Of a stretch of 64,000 nucleotides of DNA, positions 56,949 to 64,000 are shown in pieces (position 1 is the stretch's first letter; each line of letters starts with the position of its first letter). The translations under genes and the position numbers were made by a program. Under the pieces are notes generated by a model. It made no database searches. It worked only from the letters and a program-made list of their open reading frames with translations, and was not told the DNA's origin. The stretch is from Saprospiraceae bacterium (GTDB lineage: Bacteria > Bacteroidota > Bacteroidia > Chitinophagales > Saprospiraceae), in contig JALHOZ010000009.1 of the NCBI GenBank assembly GCA_022842725.1, forward strand, positions 79,365 through 143,364, read 5' to 3'.

Positions 56949-58709
56949 TTATTTATGCAAAAGTTTTAAAGCATATTCCAAAACCACATCTTTTTTGTTC
57001 ACTACATCCTGTATGTTTTGACCAACAAAATGATCGGGTAAAATACCTTTTTCATCAGGAAGAGATGTTGCTGTCGAAATGTGGGTATTGTTGGCTACGT
57101 AATAAGTGAATTTTGTGTGTTTGAGTCTGCAAGAAGTTGAACCGGCGGAACAAAATTGATTGGAACCCAACTCCTCTCCAATGATAATTCCCGGCGTTAA
57201 CACTTTGACCAGCGACATAAAATGACCGGTTGTTGAATTTCCAATGCCATCAATTAAATAGAATGTTTTGCCTTTAAAAGGTTTTGAAACAGGATGGATA
57301 ACTTCTTCGCCTTCGCTTTTTTCTGTTTTCCCGGCAGATTCTGCTTTTGAGTAGTAGATAAACGGTTTTTCGACCAGATATCTGAGTAAATGTATAGCCG
57401 CAGATTGTGAACCACCACCATTAAACCGCACATCGATAATGAGATTTTTAATTTTATTTTTTTCAATCTCCTGAAAGCTGTTGTCTGTAAATTGGACAAA
57501 TTCAGAAAGATTGTTCCATGAATAATAATTAAATGATGTTATGGTCATCAATGCGGTCTGTTGATCTTCCAATATTTTTAAACACAGCTGATCCCGACAA
57601 TACTGAAGGTTATCCCAAAACGGACCGGTTTTTTTTATTCCTTTTTGTAATACAACAGGATTTCCTGCACCTTTGAGGGTGATCGTATAACTTTTGGGAA
57701 AACCCAAAACATAAGGAATATAAGAGGATGAAAAGCTGTTAAAAACATGGGTTTTGGTCGTCTGTACGTAGCCTTGAGCCGGAATGTGTTCAAATATTTT
57801 TGCCATCATTTGTTTGACAGAAACTCCATTGATGGTCAAAATTTCGTCAGTCGGTTTTATCTGGTTTTGATGATTCATTGCGTCAATAACAAACAATTGT
57901 TCGCCTATCCAACGCACCTGTAGCGGGAAAAATAGTTCTGCCGACAACATTTCAAGTTCGGGATAAAATCCTCCCGATCCGGTATGTGAACAATGGACCG
58001 AAGCGATGATTTTGTTGCATTGAAAAGAGAATTCGCCGAAAGTGGTTTTTTCATTGATTTTTGATTTAATGTTTTCTACATTATTCCAAAACGCTGTTTT
58101 TGTGATAAATTTTAAAGCATTCGGATGGATTTTGAGGATCGAATGAGCCAGTTGGTCAAGGTCTTCTCTGTACTGTTGCGGTGTAAAAACCTGGTCAAAC
58201 TTTTGAGTGGGTGTCAAAGGTTTCATTTCCGGATTTCTGATCATGGCGATCTGATCTTCGGCATTGTAATTGTCCGGATTCATGACCAAAGCTTTTTCAT
58301 AATACAATAAAGCCAGTTCCTTATTGCCTTTTTTGAGGTAAGCTTCAGCCAGGCTGTCGTAAGAATTGGGGGAACCGAAAACTTCAACAATGAGTTGGAA
58401 TATGGCGAATGCTTCTTCGGTTTTGTCAGCCCACAAAAAGCCGTAACCATACATGGTCAGTTCGTCTTCATTTTCAAAATTATAGTCATCGGGATTTTCT
58501 TTTTTTAAGGTTTTGTACAGTTTGATTCTTTCTTCCACAGGAAGATGATCATATTCTTTTAATTTTTGAACGATGGATTTGCGTATTCCGGTCGTGTTTT
58601 TAAATTCCGTATGGTTAACTTCCGTGGGAGAGTTGGACTTTTTTACGCCACATCCTAAAAACCAAAACGAACAAACCAAAAGAAGGGAGTATCTGAAATT
58701 TTTATACAT
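56949..58709 (-). CDS. S41 family peptidase with N-terminal TPR segment, lipoprotein
   Basis: 586 residues. Lipobox FLGC (Cys20), a TPR-like pair (SYDSLAEAYLKKGNKELALLYYEKALVMNPDN, about 115-150), a PDZ-like stretch (KPTDEILTINGVSVKQMM) and the S41 core LIIDVRFNGGGSQSAAIHLLRYL followed by IDGIGNSTTGHFMSLVK, where the Ser of GNSTTG is the probable nucleophile. It should cleave proteins in the periplasm or at the cell surface. The catalytic Lys or Tet residue cannot be assigned by eye. Confidence 0.88.
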   Translation of the reverse strand: MYKNFRYSLLLVCSFWFLGCGVKKSNSPTEVNHTEFKNTTGIRKSIVQKLKEYDHLPVEERIKLYKTLKKENPDDYNFENEDELTMYGYGFLWADKTEEAFAIFQLIVEVFGSPNSYDSLAEAYLKKGNKELALLYYEKALVMNPDNYNAEDQIAMIRNPEMKPLTPTQKFDQVFTPQQYREDLDQLAHSILKIHPNALKFITKTAFWNNVENIKSKINEKTTFGEFSFQCNKIIASVHCSHTGSGGFYPELEMLSAELFFPLQVRWIGEQLFVIDAMNHQNQIKPTDEILTINGVSVKQMMAKIFEHIPAQGYVQTTKTHVFNSFSSSYIPYVLGFPKSYTITLKGAGNPVVLQKGIKKTGPFWDNLQYCRDQLCLKILEDQQTALMTITSFNYYSWNNLSEFVQFTDNSFQEIEKNKIKNLIIDVRFNGGGSQSAAIHLLRYLVEKPFIYYSKAESAGKTEKSEGEEVIHPVSKPFKGKTFYLIDGIGNSTTGHFMSLVKVLTPGIIIGEELGSNQFCSAGSTSCRLKHTKFTYYVANNTHISTATSLPDEKGILPDHFVGQNIQDVVNKKDVVLEYALKLLHK

Positions 58710-59056
58710 CTGAATGAATTAATGCTCAAAGGAAAGGGTATTTTTTTTTACATTATCAAACGGGCGGTAAAAGAAGGTAAAATTTAGGTAAAATAGCAGT
58801 TACAACAGATTGATTGCTGGTTTTCATAATAAAAACACCTCATTTTCCCAAATCTCTTTTTTTATCCCGGAACAATAAAATAAATGATCAGTGGTTATTA
58901 TACATCAAAAATTGACATATGTGCCGGCATCATTTTCTAAAAATAATGTATCTTTAACTTCTTTTTCAAAAAAATGACGATACACTGCAACGCTTTTTGC
59001 AAAGTTGTATTCTACCTTTATATCAATCATTTTTTTTCATTTTGAAAATTGTAATC
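58710..59056. other. Intergenic region before the lipoprotein-sigma operon
   Basis: 347 AT-rich bases between divergent genes. A near-match -7 box TATCTTTA (58949-58956) lies about 100 bases before the lipoprotein start. No gene or stable hairpin is apparent. Confidence 0.35.
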
Positions 59057-61291
59057 ATGTTTCGAAAAATCTTTTTTATTTTAGGCCTGCTCTCGATTTA
59101 CACAGCCTGCCATAAAGATTTTGACAGCGGAGAAAAAGTTACCACCACGACCTTTATGCCGGAGATCATCACTCAGGTCAATGGTTCCGTCCTGGGTTAC
59201 GTTTATGACGACAACAATATGCCTGTCGAAGGTGCATTGGTCGAGATTTACGGGGCCTCAACCAAAACGGATAAGTACGGGGTGTTTTATTTTGAAAACA
59301 AAGCTATGGACAAACACGGAACCTATATCCGAATTACCAAAGACGGATTTATGACGGGTTCGGATCGGGTGTATCCTTCCGGTGGTTTGTTGTATTCAAG
59401 AACAAAACTTTTTGCACTCAAAAAAAATGCGACATTCACGGCTTCTTCCGGAGGTGAAGTGGCTATTGACGGTGGGGGAACCCTAAATTTTCCGGTTGAT
59501 GCCATCCAATATGAAAATGGGGATTCTTATGCCGGAAAGGTCTATGTTTCATCCGTATTTCTGTCGCCACTCTCACCTGATTTGGGTGAAGAGATGCCCG
59601 GCGACCTCCTGGGTGGAAGTGCTTCAGGTATATCTGCTTCATTGGGAACAGCCGGAATGTTTGGCGTAGTCTTAAACGACGGAGATGGCAAAAAACTGAA
59701 TATCAAACCCGATAAAAAAGTAGGATTCAGCATTCCTGCTTTGTCAAAAGCAAAACCGGTTACCATAACCCTCTGGCATTTTGATGAAAACAAAGGATAT
59801 TGGATAGAAGAGGGTACAGCCACATTGTCCAATGGCAATTATACCGGAGAAGTGTCTCACTTTAGCTTTTGGAACTGTGATGCTCCCTTTCCTTTGATCG
59901 AATTGTGTGGTTCAGTTGTTGGACCGACCGGTAATCCACTAGCCAATATTTATGTAGAAATTACCACAGAAGATCTCGATGTACGATTTGGATATCTTGA
60001 TTCCGAAGGCAAGTTCTGCGGAAAAGTTCCTAAAGGTAAAAAACTCACCATTGTTTACAAACATATTCAATGTGATAAAGCACTGAAAACATTAGAAGTG
60101 GGACCTTTTGAAAATAATGTAGTACTTGATCCGGTTGTCATTGAACAAAGTGTCATTGAATTTAAAGGGAAAGTACTTTGCGAAAGCACACCTGTAGCAA
60201 AAGCCATCGTTACTTTGCAAACCGGGAATAAAATATTTCCGGTTGTGACAGATGAAGATGGAAACTGGAAGTTTACGACCATAGCATGTGAACCGGGCGA
60301 GGAATGGACTTTGTTTGGCTACGATCCGGCTACTTTTAAAGCAAGTATTCCGGAGACAGAAATATCAGCAGCTGTCGTCGAAAAAGATATTCAAATCTGC
60401 AGCGCGGCCTGCGATCTGGAAGGTGAAATCATCAACCATTGTTCCTACCTCGAAATCGCCATGACCCAAGGCAGTGGGGAATACACCTACTTGTGGAATA
60501 CCGGAGACAGCAGCAATGTTGTGGACAATTTGACCAACCAACCCAAACTCTATTGTGTGACCGTCACAGACGAAAATATTCCTTCCTGTAGCCAGGTGTT
60601 TTGTTATCAGTTTGAAGGAACAATGCAGATTATCGTAGAATCAGAATGTTATAATCCATTTCAGGTATATCCTTTTGGTGGGGTAAAACCCTATACTTAC
60701 CAATGGTTTAACGGAGCAACTACTGAAATTGTAGTGCTCAGTGTGGGAGAAAGCTATTGCGTGACCGTAACCGATAAAATCGGATGTACGGCGGTAAAAT
60801 GTGGAACTTTTGAAGGCATGAATTTAGATCCGTCATCTACCAATTGTAATAAAGATAAATTTGACATTTTTTCCTCACCGTTTATGATCGGATGGATTCA
60901 GGTCAACAATACCACGATACCCGTTACATCATTAATAGGGTTGAGTGTTTTTCAGACCGGATTCAACTTTTTTGCCACGATCCAGAGCGGGCAGTGCAGC
61001 GAAAGAAATGAGTATACGCTGCCGCAATTCAAAGGTCTGACCATCAATAGTGTGACCAATACGAGTTGTACGGGATGTACAGATGGATTTATCAATATCG
61101 GGATCAATGCCGGTGCGGATTGTCTGCAATGTATGGTAGGGTCCACGAGGATATTCAGTATCAATGATCTGAATGTAGACCTCAGCAGCCTCAACAGTAT
61201 GAATATGATGCCCAAGGGCACGTATTATGTAGTGGTCGAAGACGCCACGACCGGATGTTATATTGCTTTTAAAGAAGTGGTTATTAATTAA
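59057..61291 (+). CDS. Large lipoprotein with carboxypeptidase-like regulatory domain and PKD-like modules
   Basis: 744 residues from the ATG at 59057 (an earlier start at 58997 spoils the signal). Lipobox SIYTAC (Cys18). Domains: carboxypeptidase-regulatory-like (about 33-105, GYVYDDNNMPVEGALVEIYG), a ZU5/metal-binding-like middle (about 125-310), two more regulatory-like domains (315-370, 380-455), and repeated Cys-containing SprB/PKD-like modules at 465-764 (YLWNTGDSSNVVDNL, YQWFNGATTEIVVLS). Probably a surface lipoprotein. The ECF sigma gene begins 15 bases after its stop. Confidence 0.78.
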   Translation: MFRKIFFILGLLSIYTACHKDFDSGEKVTTTTFMPEIITQVNGSVLGYVYDDNNMPVEGALVEIYGASTKTDKYGVFYFENKAMDKHGTYIRITKDGFMTGSDRVYPSGGLLYSRTKLFALKKNATFTASSGGEVAIDGGGTLNFPVDAIQYENGDSYAGKVYVSSVFLSPLSPDLGEEMPGDLLGGSASGISASLGTAGMFGVVLNDGDGKKLNIKPDKKVGFSIPALSKAKPVTITLWHFDENKGYWIEEGTATLSNGNYTGEVSHFSFWNCDAPFPLIELCGSVVGPTGNPLANIYVEITTEDLDVRFGYLDSEGKFCGKVPKGKKLTIVYKHIQCDKALKTLEVGPFENNVVLDPVVIEQSVIEFKGKVLCESTPVAKAIVTLQTGNKIFPVVTDEDGNWKFTTIACEPGEEWTLFGYDPATFKASIPETEISAAVVEKDIQICSAACDLEGEIINHCSYLEIAMTQGSGEYTYLWNTGDSSNVVDNLTNQPKLYCVTVTDENIPSCSQVFCYQFEGTMQIIVESECYNPFQVYPFGGVKPYTYQWFNGATTEIVVLSVGESYCVTVTDKIGCTAVKCGTFEGMNLDPSSTNCNKDKFDIFSSPFMIGWIQVNNTTIPVTSLIGLSVFQTGFNFFATIQSGQCSERNEYTLPQFKGLTINSVTNTSCTGCTDGFINIGINAGADCLQCMVGSTRIFSINDLNVDLSSLNSMNMMPKGTYYVVVEDATTGCYIAFKEVVIN

Positions 61292-61306
61292 ACAGTTATG
61301 TAGTTC

Positions 61307-61879
61307 GTGGAGACAGAACGCATTATACAAGGATGTAAATCGGGAGACAGAAAGTGTCAGGAAGCTTTGGTGTACATGTTTTCACCAAGGCTTCTGGCCG
61401 TTTGCAGAAGGTACTGCAAAGATTATGCTTTGGCAGAAGATGCCCTTCAGGAGACATTCATCAATGCGTTCAGATATATCCACACCTATTCCGGTACAGG
61501 AAGTTTTGAAGGCTGGCTGCGCAGGATTGCGGTCACCAAAAGCCTGGAAATGCAGAATAAGTTTTTTAAACTGACTATGTTTTCATTGGAAACGGAAACA
61601 AATATTACCGAATCGGTGATACCGGATGTATACAGCACCCTCGGAGAACAAGAACTGGCAGTGATCCTGAAAAAACTGCCTGAAAACCAATATATCGTAT
61701 TCAATCTATATGTTGTCGAAGGGTATTCTCATCAGGAAATCGCACAATTATTGTCTATCGCTGAGGGGAGCTCGCGATCTTTACTCAGCAGAGCGAGACA
61801 AACCCTCACGACCCTTTTGGCCAACCCATATCAACAGTCATCATACCTTTTTGCTCAAACCCTAAACGGTTCATTATGA
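61307..61879 (+). CDS. ECF-type RNA polymerase sigma factor
   Basis: 190 residues from the GTG at 61307; the only ATG nearby (61298) is followed directly by a stop, so GTG is the start. Region 2: MFSPRLLAVCRRYCKDYALAEDALQETFINAF (about 25-55) and GSFEGWLRRIAVTKSLE. Region 4: VILKKLPENQYIVFNLYVVEGYSHQEIAQLLSIAEGSSRSLLSRAR (about 130-175). An extracytoplasmic-function sigma of the Bacteroidota type. Its TGA overlaps the ATG of the next gene (ATGA at 61876-61879), indicating coupling to its probable regulator. Confidence 0.92.
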   Translation: METERIIQGCKSGDRKCQEALVYMFSPRLLAVCRRYCKDYALAEDALQETFINAFRYIHTYSGTGSFEGWLRRIAVTKSLEMQNKFFKLTMFSLETETNITESVIPDVYSTLGEQELAVILKKLPENQYIVFNLYVVEGYSHQEIAQLLSIAEGSSRSLLSRARQTLTTLLANPYQQSSYLFAQTLNGSL

Positions 61880-63381
61880 ATATCTCAGATTTCGAAAAAC
61901 ATATTCATCATACTTTCCATCAGCAGGAAGTACCTCTCAACACCAAAGAATTTGCAAATAATTTATTTGCCAGGATGGATAAAAAGGAAAAAAAATATCC
62001 TTTCGGCTGGATATTTGGCGCGTTGATGCTGGGAATATCGGGTTTGGGCGGAACTTATTTTTATGCCAACAGCCAAATGTTTTCTGAAGACCCAAAAGGT
62101 ATGTTCGGGAAAAACATAGCTATTACTGAGGTTAAGGCAGATAATGAGGTTAAGGCAGATAATCAGGTTAAGGTTAAGAATGAGGTTGAGACTGAGGCAG
62201 AGACTGAGGCAGAGACTGAGGTTAAGGTTGAGGATAAGGTTAAGAATGAGGCAGTGGATAAGGTTAAGACTAAGGATAAGGTTGAGAATGAGGTAAATAA
62301 TGGGGTTAAGACTAAGATGAAGATTGAAGATGAGATTAAGTCTGAGAAAAAGATTGAGAATGAGGTTAAGGTTAAAAATAGAAATGCGGGAATAAACCAA
62401 AATTCTGCAGGAAAAATGATGTCAGGAAAACCTGATCAGTCAGATAACAATAAAATAAAAGATGAGGCTCAAAGCGGGGAGGTAGTGGCCCATGAAAACT
62501 CATTCATAAAAAGTCCGCAAGTGAATGGTTTGATGTTTCAGTTGCCTTTATTGGCAAGGAAAGACCAAAACAGCCTGTCTACCCTATACGGATTTAAACC
62601 CAAAAGGAGGAAGGTAGAATGTCCGACCTTTCAGAACAAAAGAAAAGTGTTGTTTTTTATCCAACCGGAAATCGGGATATCGTCTCCTATAAAATCGTTG
62701 GAAGAAAAAATCATCGACAATTCGGAAGTGACGGCGCTCAGAAAAGAAAATGAAAAACCATTGGAAGGTCTGCATGCAGCATTATATGCCGGAGTCCATT
62801 TGGGCAGGAGTCCTTTTTATGTGAAAACAGGATTTGCCTACAGCCGACTGGCCGAAAGGATGGATTTGTCATACAATACCACCCGAATGGATACAACATT
62901 CGGCATTATATCGGTGACACAATCCCAGTCGGGAGATACGCTGACCGTCATATATGGCAACATCATCACCGAAAGAACGGTATCGGGACAAAAAATCAAA
63001 CATTACTACCACCATCTCTACGATATACCATTGTGTGTAGGCTACCAATATCCCCTGACCCCGCGCCTGATGCTCGGTGCAGAGGTAGGTCTTGTGTTTA
63101 ATGTAGGGCTGCGACCCAAAGGAGAGATCCTGACGACACCTACGGAGTTTGCCCCTGTCAATCCTTTATTGTACGAAAGAAGCCTGGGATTGGGCTGGAG
63201 AGCAGGATTGGATGTGGAGTATGCGCTCACCGGCAAAATTTCTCTGGGACTGAATGCCCGGTTTAACGGGTTTACGAGATCCTTTTCTAATGAAATCGCC
63301 ACGTACAATCAAAAATATCTTGTTCCCGGCGTTTTCCTTTACGGAAAATATTATTTCAGGACGCTTCCCATCAGACACTAA
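61876..63381 (+). CDS. Transmembrane anti-sigma-like protein fused to outer-membrane beta-barrel
   Basis: 501 residues. About 1-48: polar cytoplasmic N-terminus (MNISDFEKHIHHTFHQQEVP). About 50-68: one membrane helix (WIFGALMLGISGLGGTYFY). About 83-175: low-complexity Glu/Lys/Val linker from a degenerate GAGGTTAAG repeat. About 295-501: beta-barrel porin-like region (LHAALYAGVHLGRSPFYVKTGFAYSRL; PLCVGYQYPLTPRLMLGAEVG; YGKYYFRTL). Overlapping the ECF sigma gene by 4 bases, the N-terminus is the likely sigma binder and the barrel could sense the outer membrane. No ZAS/FecR motif is recognised. Confidence 0.75.
   Translation: MNISDFEKHIHHTFHQQEVPLNTKEFANNLFARMDKKEKKYPFGWIFGALMLGISGLGGTYFYANSQMFSEDPKGMFGKNIAITEVKADNEVKADNQVKVKNEVETEAETEAETEVKVEDKVKNEAVDKVKTKDKVENEVNNGVKTKMKIEDEIKSEKKIENEVKVKNRNAGINQNSAGKMMSGKPDQSDNNKIKDEAQSGEVVAHENSFIKSPQVNGLMFQLPLLARKDQNSLSTLYGFKPKRRKVECPTFQNKRKVLFFIQPEIGISSPIKSLEEKIIDNSEVTALRKENEKPLEGLHAALYAGVHLGRSPFYVKTGFAYSRLAERMDLSYNTTRMDTTFGIISVTQSQSGDTLTVIYGNIITERTVSGQKIKHYYHHLYDIPLCVGYQYPLTPRLMLGAEVGLVFNVGLRPKGEILTTPTEFAPVNPLLYERSLGLGWRAGLDVEYALTGKISLGLNARFNGFTRSFSNEIATYNQKYLVPGVFLYGKYYFRTLPIRH
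62127..62385 (+). repeat. Degenerate GAGGTTAAG repeat coding an E/K/V linker
   Basis: Many copies of GAGGTTAAG and GATAAGGTT-like words in frame, coding Glu-Val-Lys/Asp-Lys-Val runs. The low complexity suggests variable length by slippage. Confidence 0.85.
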
Positions 63382-63384
63382 AAA

Positions 63385-63447
63385 TAGGTGTTAGGTGTTA
63401 GGTATTAGGCGTTAGGGATTAGGTTTTAGGCGTTAGGTGGTAGGTTT
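63385..63447. repeat. Nine degenerate heptamer repeats (TAGGyrT)
   Basis: Consecutive 7-base units TAGGTGT, TAGGTGT, TAGGTAT, TAGGCGT, TAGGGAT, TAGGTTT, TAGGCGT, TAGGTGG, TAGGTTT with TAGG constant in all nine. Intergenic, starting 4 bases after the barrel gene stop, between it and the convergent propeller gene. Confidence 0.85.
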
Positions 63448-63539
63448 TGTTTTGGGTTCGTTTTTTTAAATTTAGTTCCTTTAGTTTTAAAACAGAAGTT
63501 TTTTTCATAGTCGTACAGAAGGATTTTTATTGGAAAACA

Positions 63540-64000
63540 TTATATTTTTTTGACGGTAAAAGCCCTGAGTTTGTCCTGTGCTGTGACAAAAAAGGTTTTG
63601 GTTTCTTCGTCGTATAAGACATTTCTGCCATTGTAATCAGCGTCCCGGTATCTTTCTAGTTGTTGTCCTGACCTGGCGTCAAAAAGGATAAATGCCTGAT
63701 CGCTCCAGGTATTGACATACAATATATCATCTACGACGATGGGTCTGTTGCAAGGACCACGCGCAGGGCCGTTAGCATTGGCACCTACATTGGTGATTTG
63801 CCATAAGATATTGCCAAAACGGGCGTCAAGACAGAACACATGGCCATTATTTTCGATGGCATAAACTTTGTCACCATGAAGAAAAGGACCGGAAAACGAA
63901 AATCCTGCCTGATTATTTAGGGATTTTAGTTCTGTACGGTAATTCATTTGACCGGTTTTAGCATCAAAACTATACATAGACCAATCACTGGCTAACACAA
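63540..64000 (-). CDS. PQQ-binding-like beta-propeller protein (5' end beyond window)
   Basis: About 153 codons of the 3' end. Propeller blades are visible: VYAIENNGHVFCLDARFGNILWQI, and LYVNTWSDQAFILFDARSGQQLERY, each with the D-A-x-G-x-x-W type motif of PQQ/WD-like repeats. The protein could be BamB-like or a dehydrogenase-like propeller; the N-terminus is not seen. It is convergent with the trans-envelope barrel gene. The start codon is outside the window; a GTG near 63998 is only a frame position. Confidence 0.75.
   Translation of the reverse strand, partial: VLASDWSMYSFDAKTGQMNYRTELKSLNNQAGFSFSGPFLHGDKVYAIENNGHVFCLDARFGNILWQITNVGANANGPARGPCNRPIVVDDILYVNTWSDQAFILFDARSGQQLERYRDADYNGRNVLYDEETKTFFVTAQDKLRAFTVKKI

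Noticed and set aside
61963..62400. Minus-strand frame rich in Leu/Asn
   Set aside because: Antisense of the Glu/Lys/Val repeat linker; low-complexity artefact.

Overview
The window looks like chromosomal DNA of a Bacteroidota member, probably of the Saprospirales/Chitinophagales side (the phylum is well supported, the order is inference). Evidence: AT-rich intergenic DNA without Shine-Dalgarno sequences, promoters of the TTG-N19/20-TAnnTTTG type, gldA/gldF/gldG homologues, a protein with a C-terminal type IX secretion (T9SS) sorting domain, a TonB receptor paired with a DUF4249 lipoprotein, a zinc-less L36, and the ribosomal gene order with map and infA after secY and no tuf after fusA. No rRNA, tRNA, insertion sequence, phage or CRISPR array was found.

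Layout. 1-2 kb (minus): an aspartoacylase-like zinc hydrolase cut by the left edge, behind rimK. 2.4-5.7 kb (plus): TonB-dependent receptor and DUF4249 lipoprotein. 6-10.7 kb (minus): small membrane protein, a large secreted reprolysin-like protease, and kdsD. 10.9-14.7 kb (plus): recQ, aroQ, trpS. 14.8-19 kb: two small exported proteins, an unknown protein translationally linked to a glycosyltransferase, and an MDR oxidoreductase. 19.3-37.7 kb (plus): a continuous str-S10-spc-alpha cluster from rpsL to rplQ, including rpmD (59 aa) and rpmJ (38 aa), closed by a strong terminator. 37.9-40.4 kb: mnmA, a lipoprotein and rimM. 40.7-45.2 kb: a T9SS-exported metalloprotease with two arrays of 25-residue Cys-rich repeats, then msrA. 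45.4-49.7 kb: gldA-gldF-gldG-DUF4340 with overlapping genes. 49.7-50.7 kb: a non-coding kilobase with a compact promoter-terminator unit, followed by an apparently orphan HigA-like antitoxin. 51.2-53.4 kb: marR, doxX, an exported pirin and a small membrane protein. 53.5-56.8 kb: an AmpG-like transporter, a maleylpyruvate-isomerase/DinB-fold protein and an exported duplicated-domain protein. 56.9-58.7 kb (minus): TPR-S41 peptidase. 59-63.4 kb (plus): lipoprotein, ECF sigma factor, and a protein that runs from a cytoplasmic N-terminus through one membrane helix and a charged repeat linker to an outer-membrane beta-barrel. The window ends with a 7-bp tandem repeat and the 3' end of a PQQ-propeller gene.

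The core of the window is translation: ribosomal proteins, EF-G, IF-1, SecY, Map, RNAP alpha, RimK, RimM, MnmA and TrpS. Around it lie envelope functions typical of the phylum. The most interesting candidates are the sigma factor/trans-envelope barrel pair at the right end, the promoter-terminator mini-unit at 50.0 kb, and the marR cassette with a visible candidate operator.
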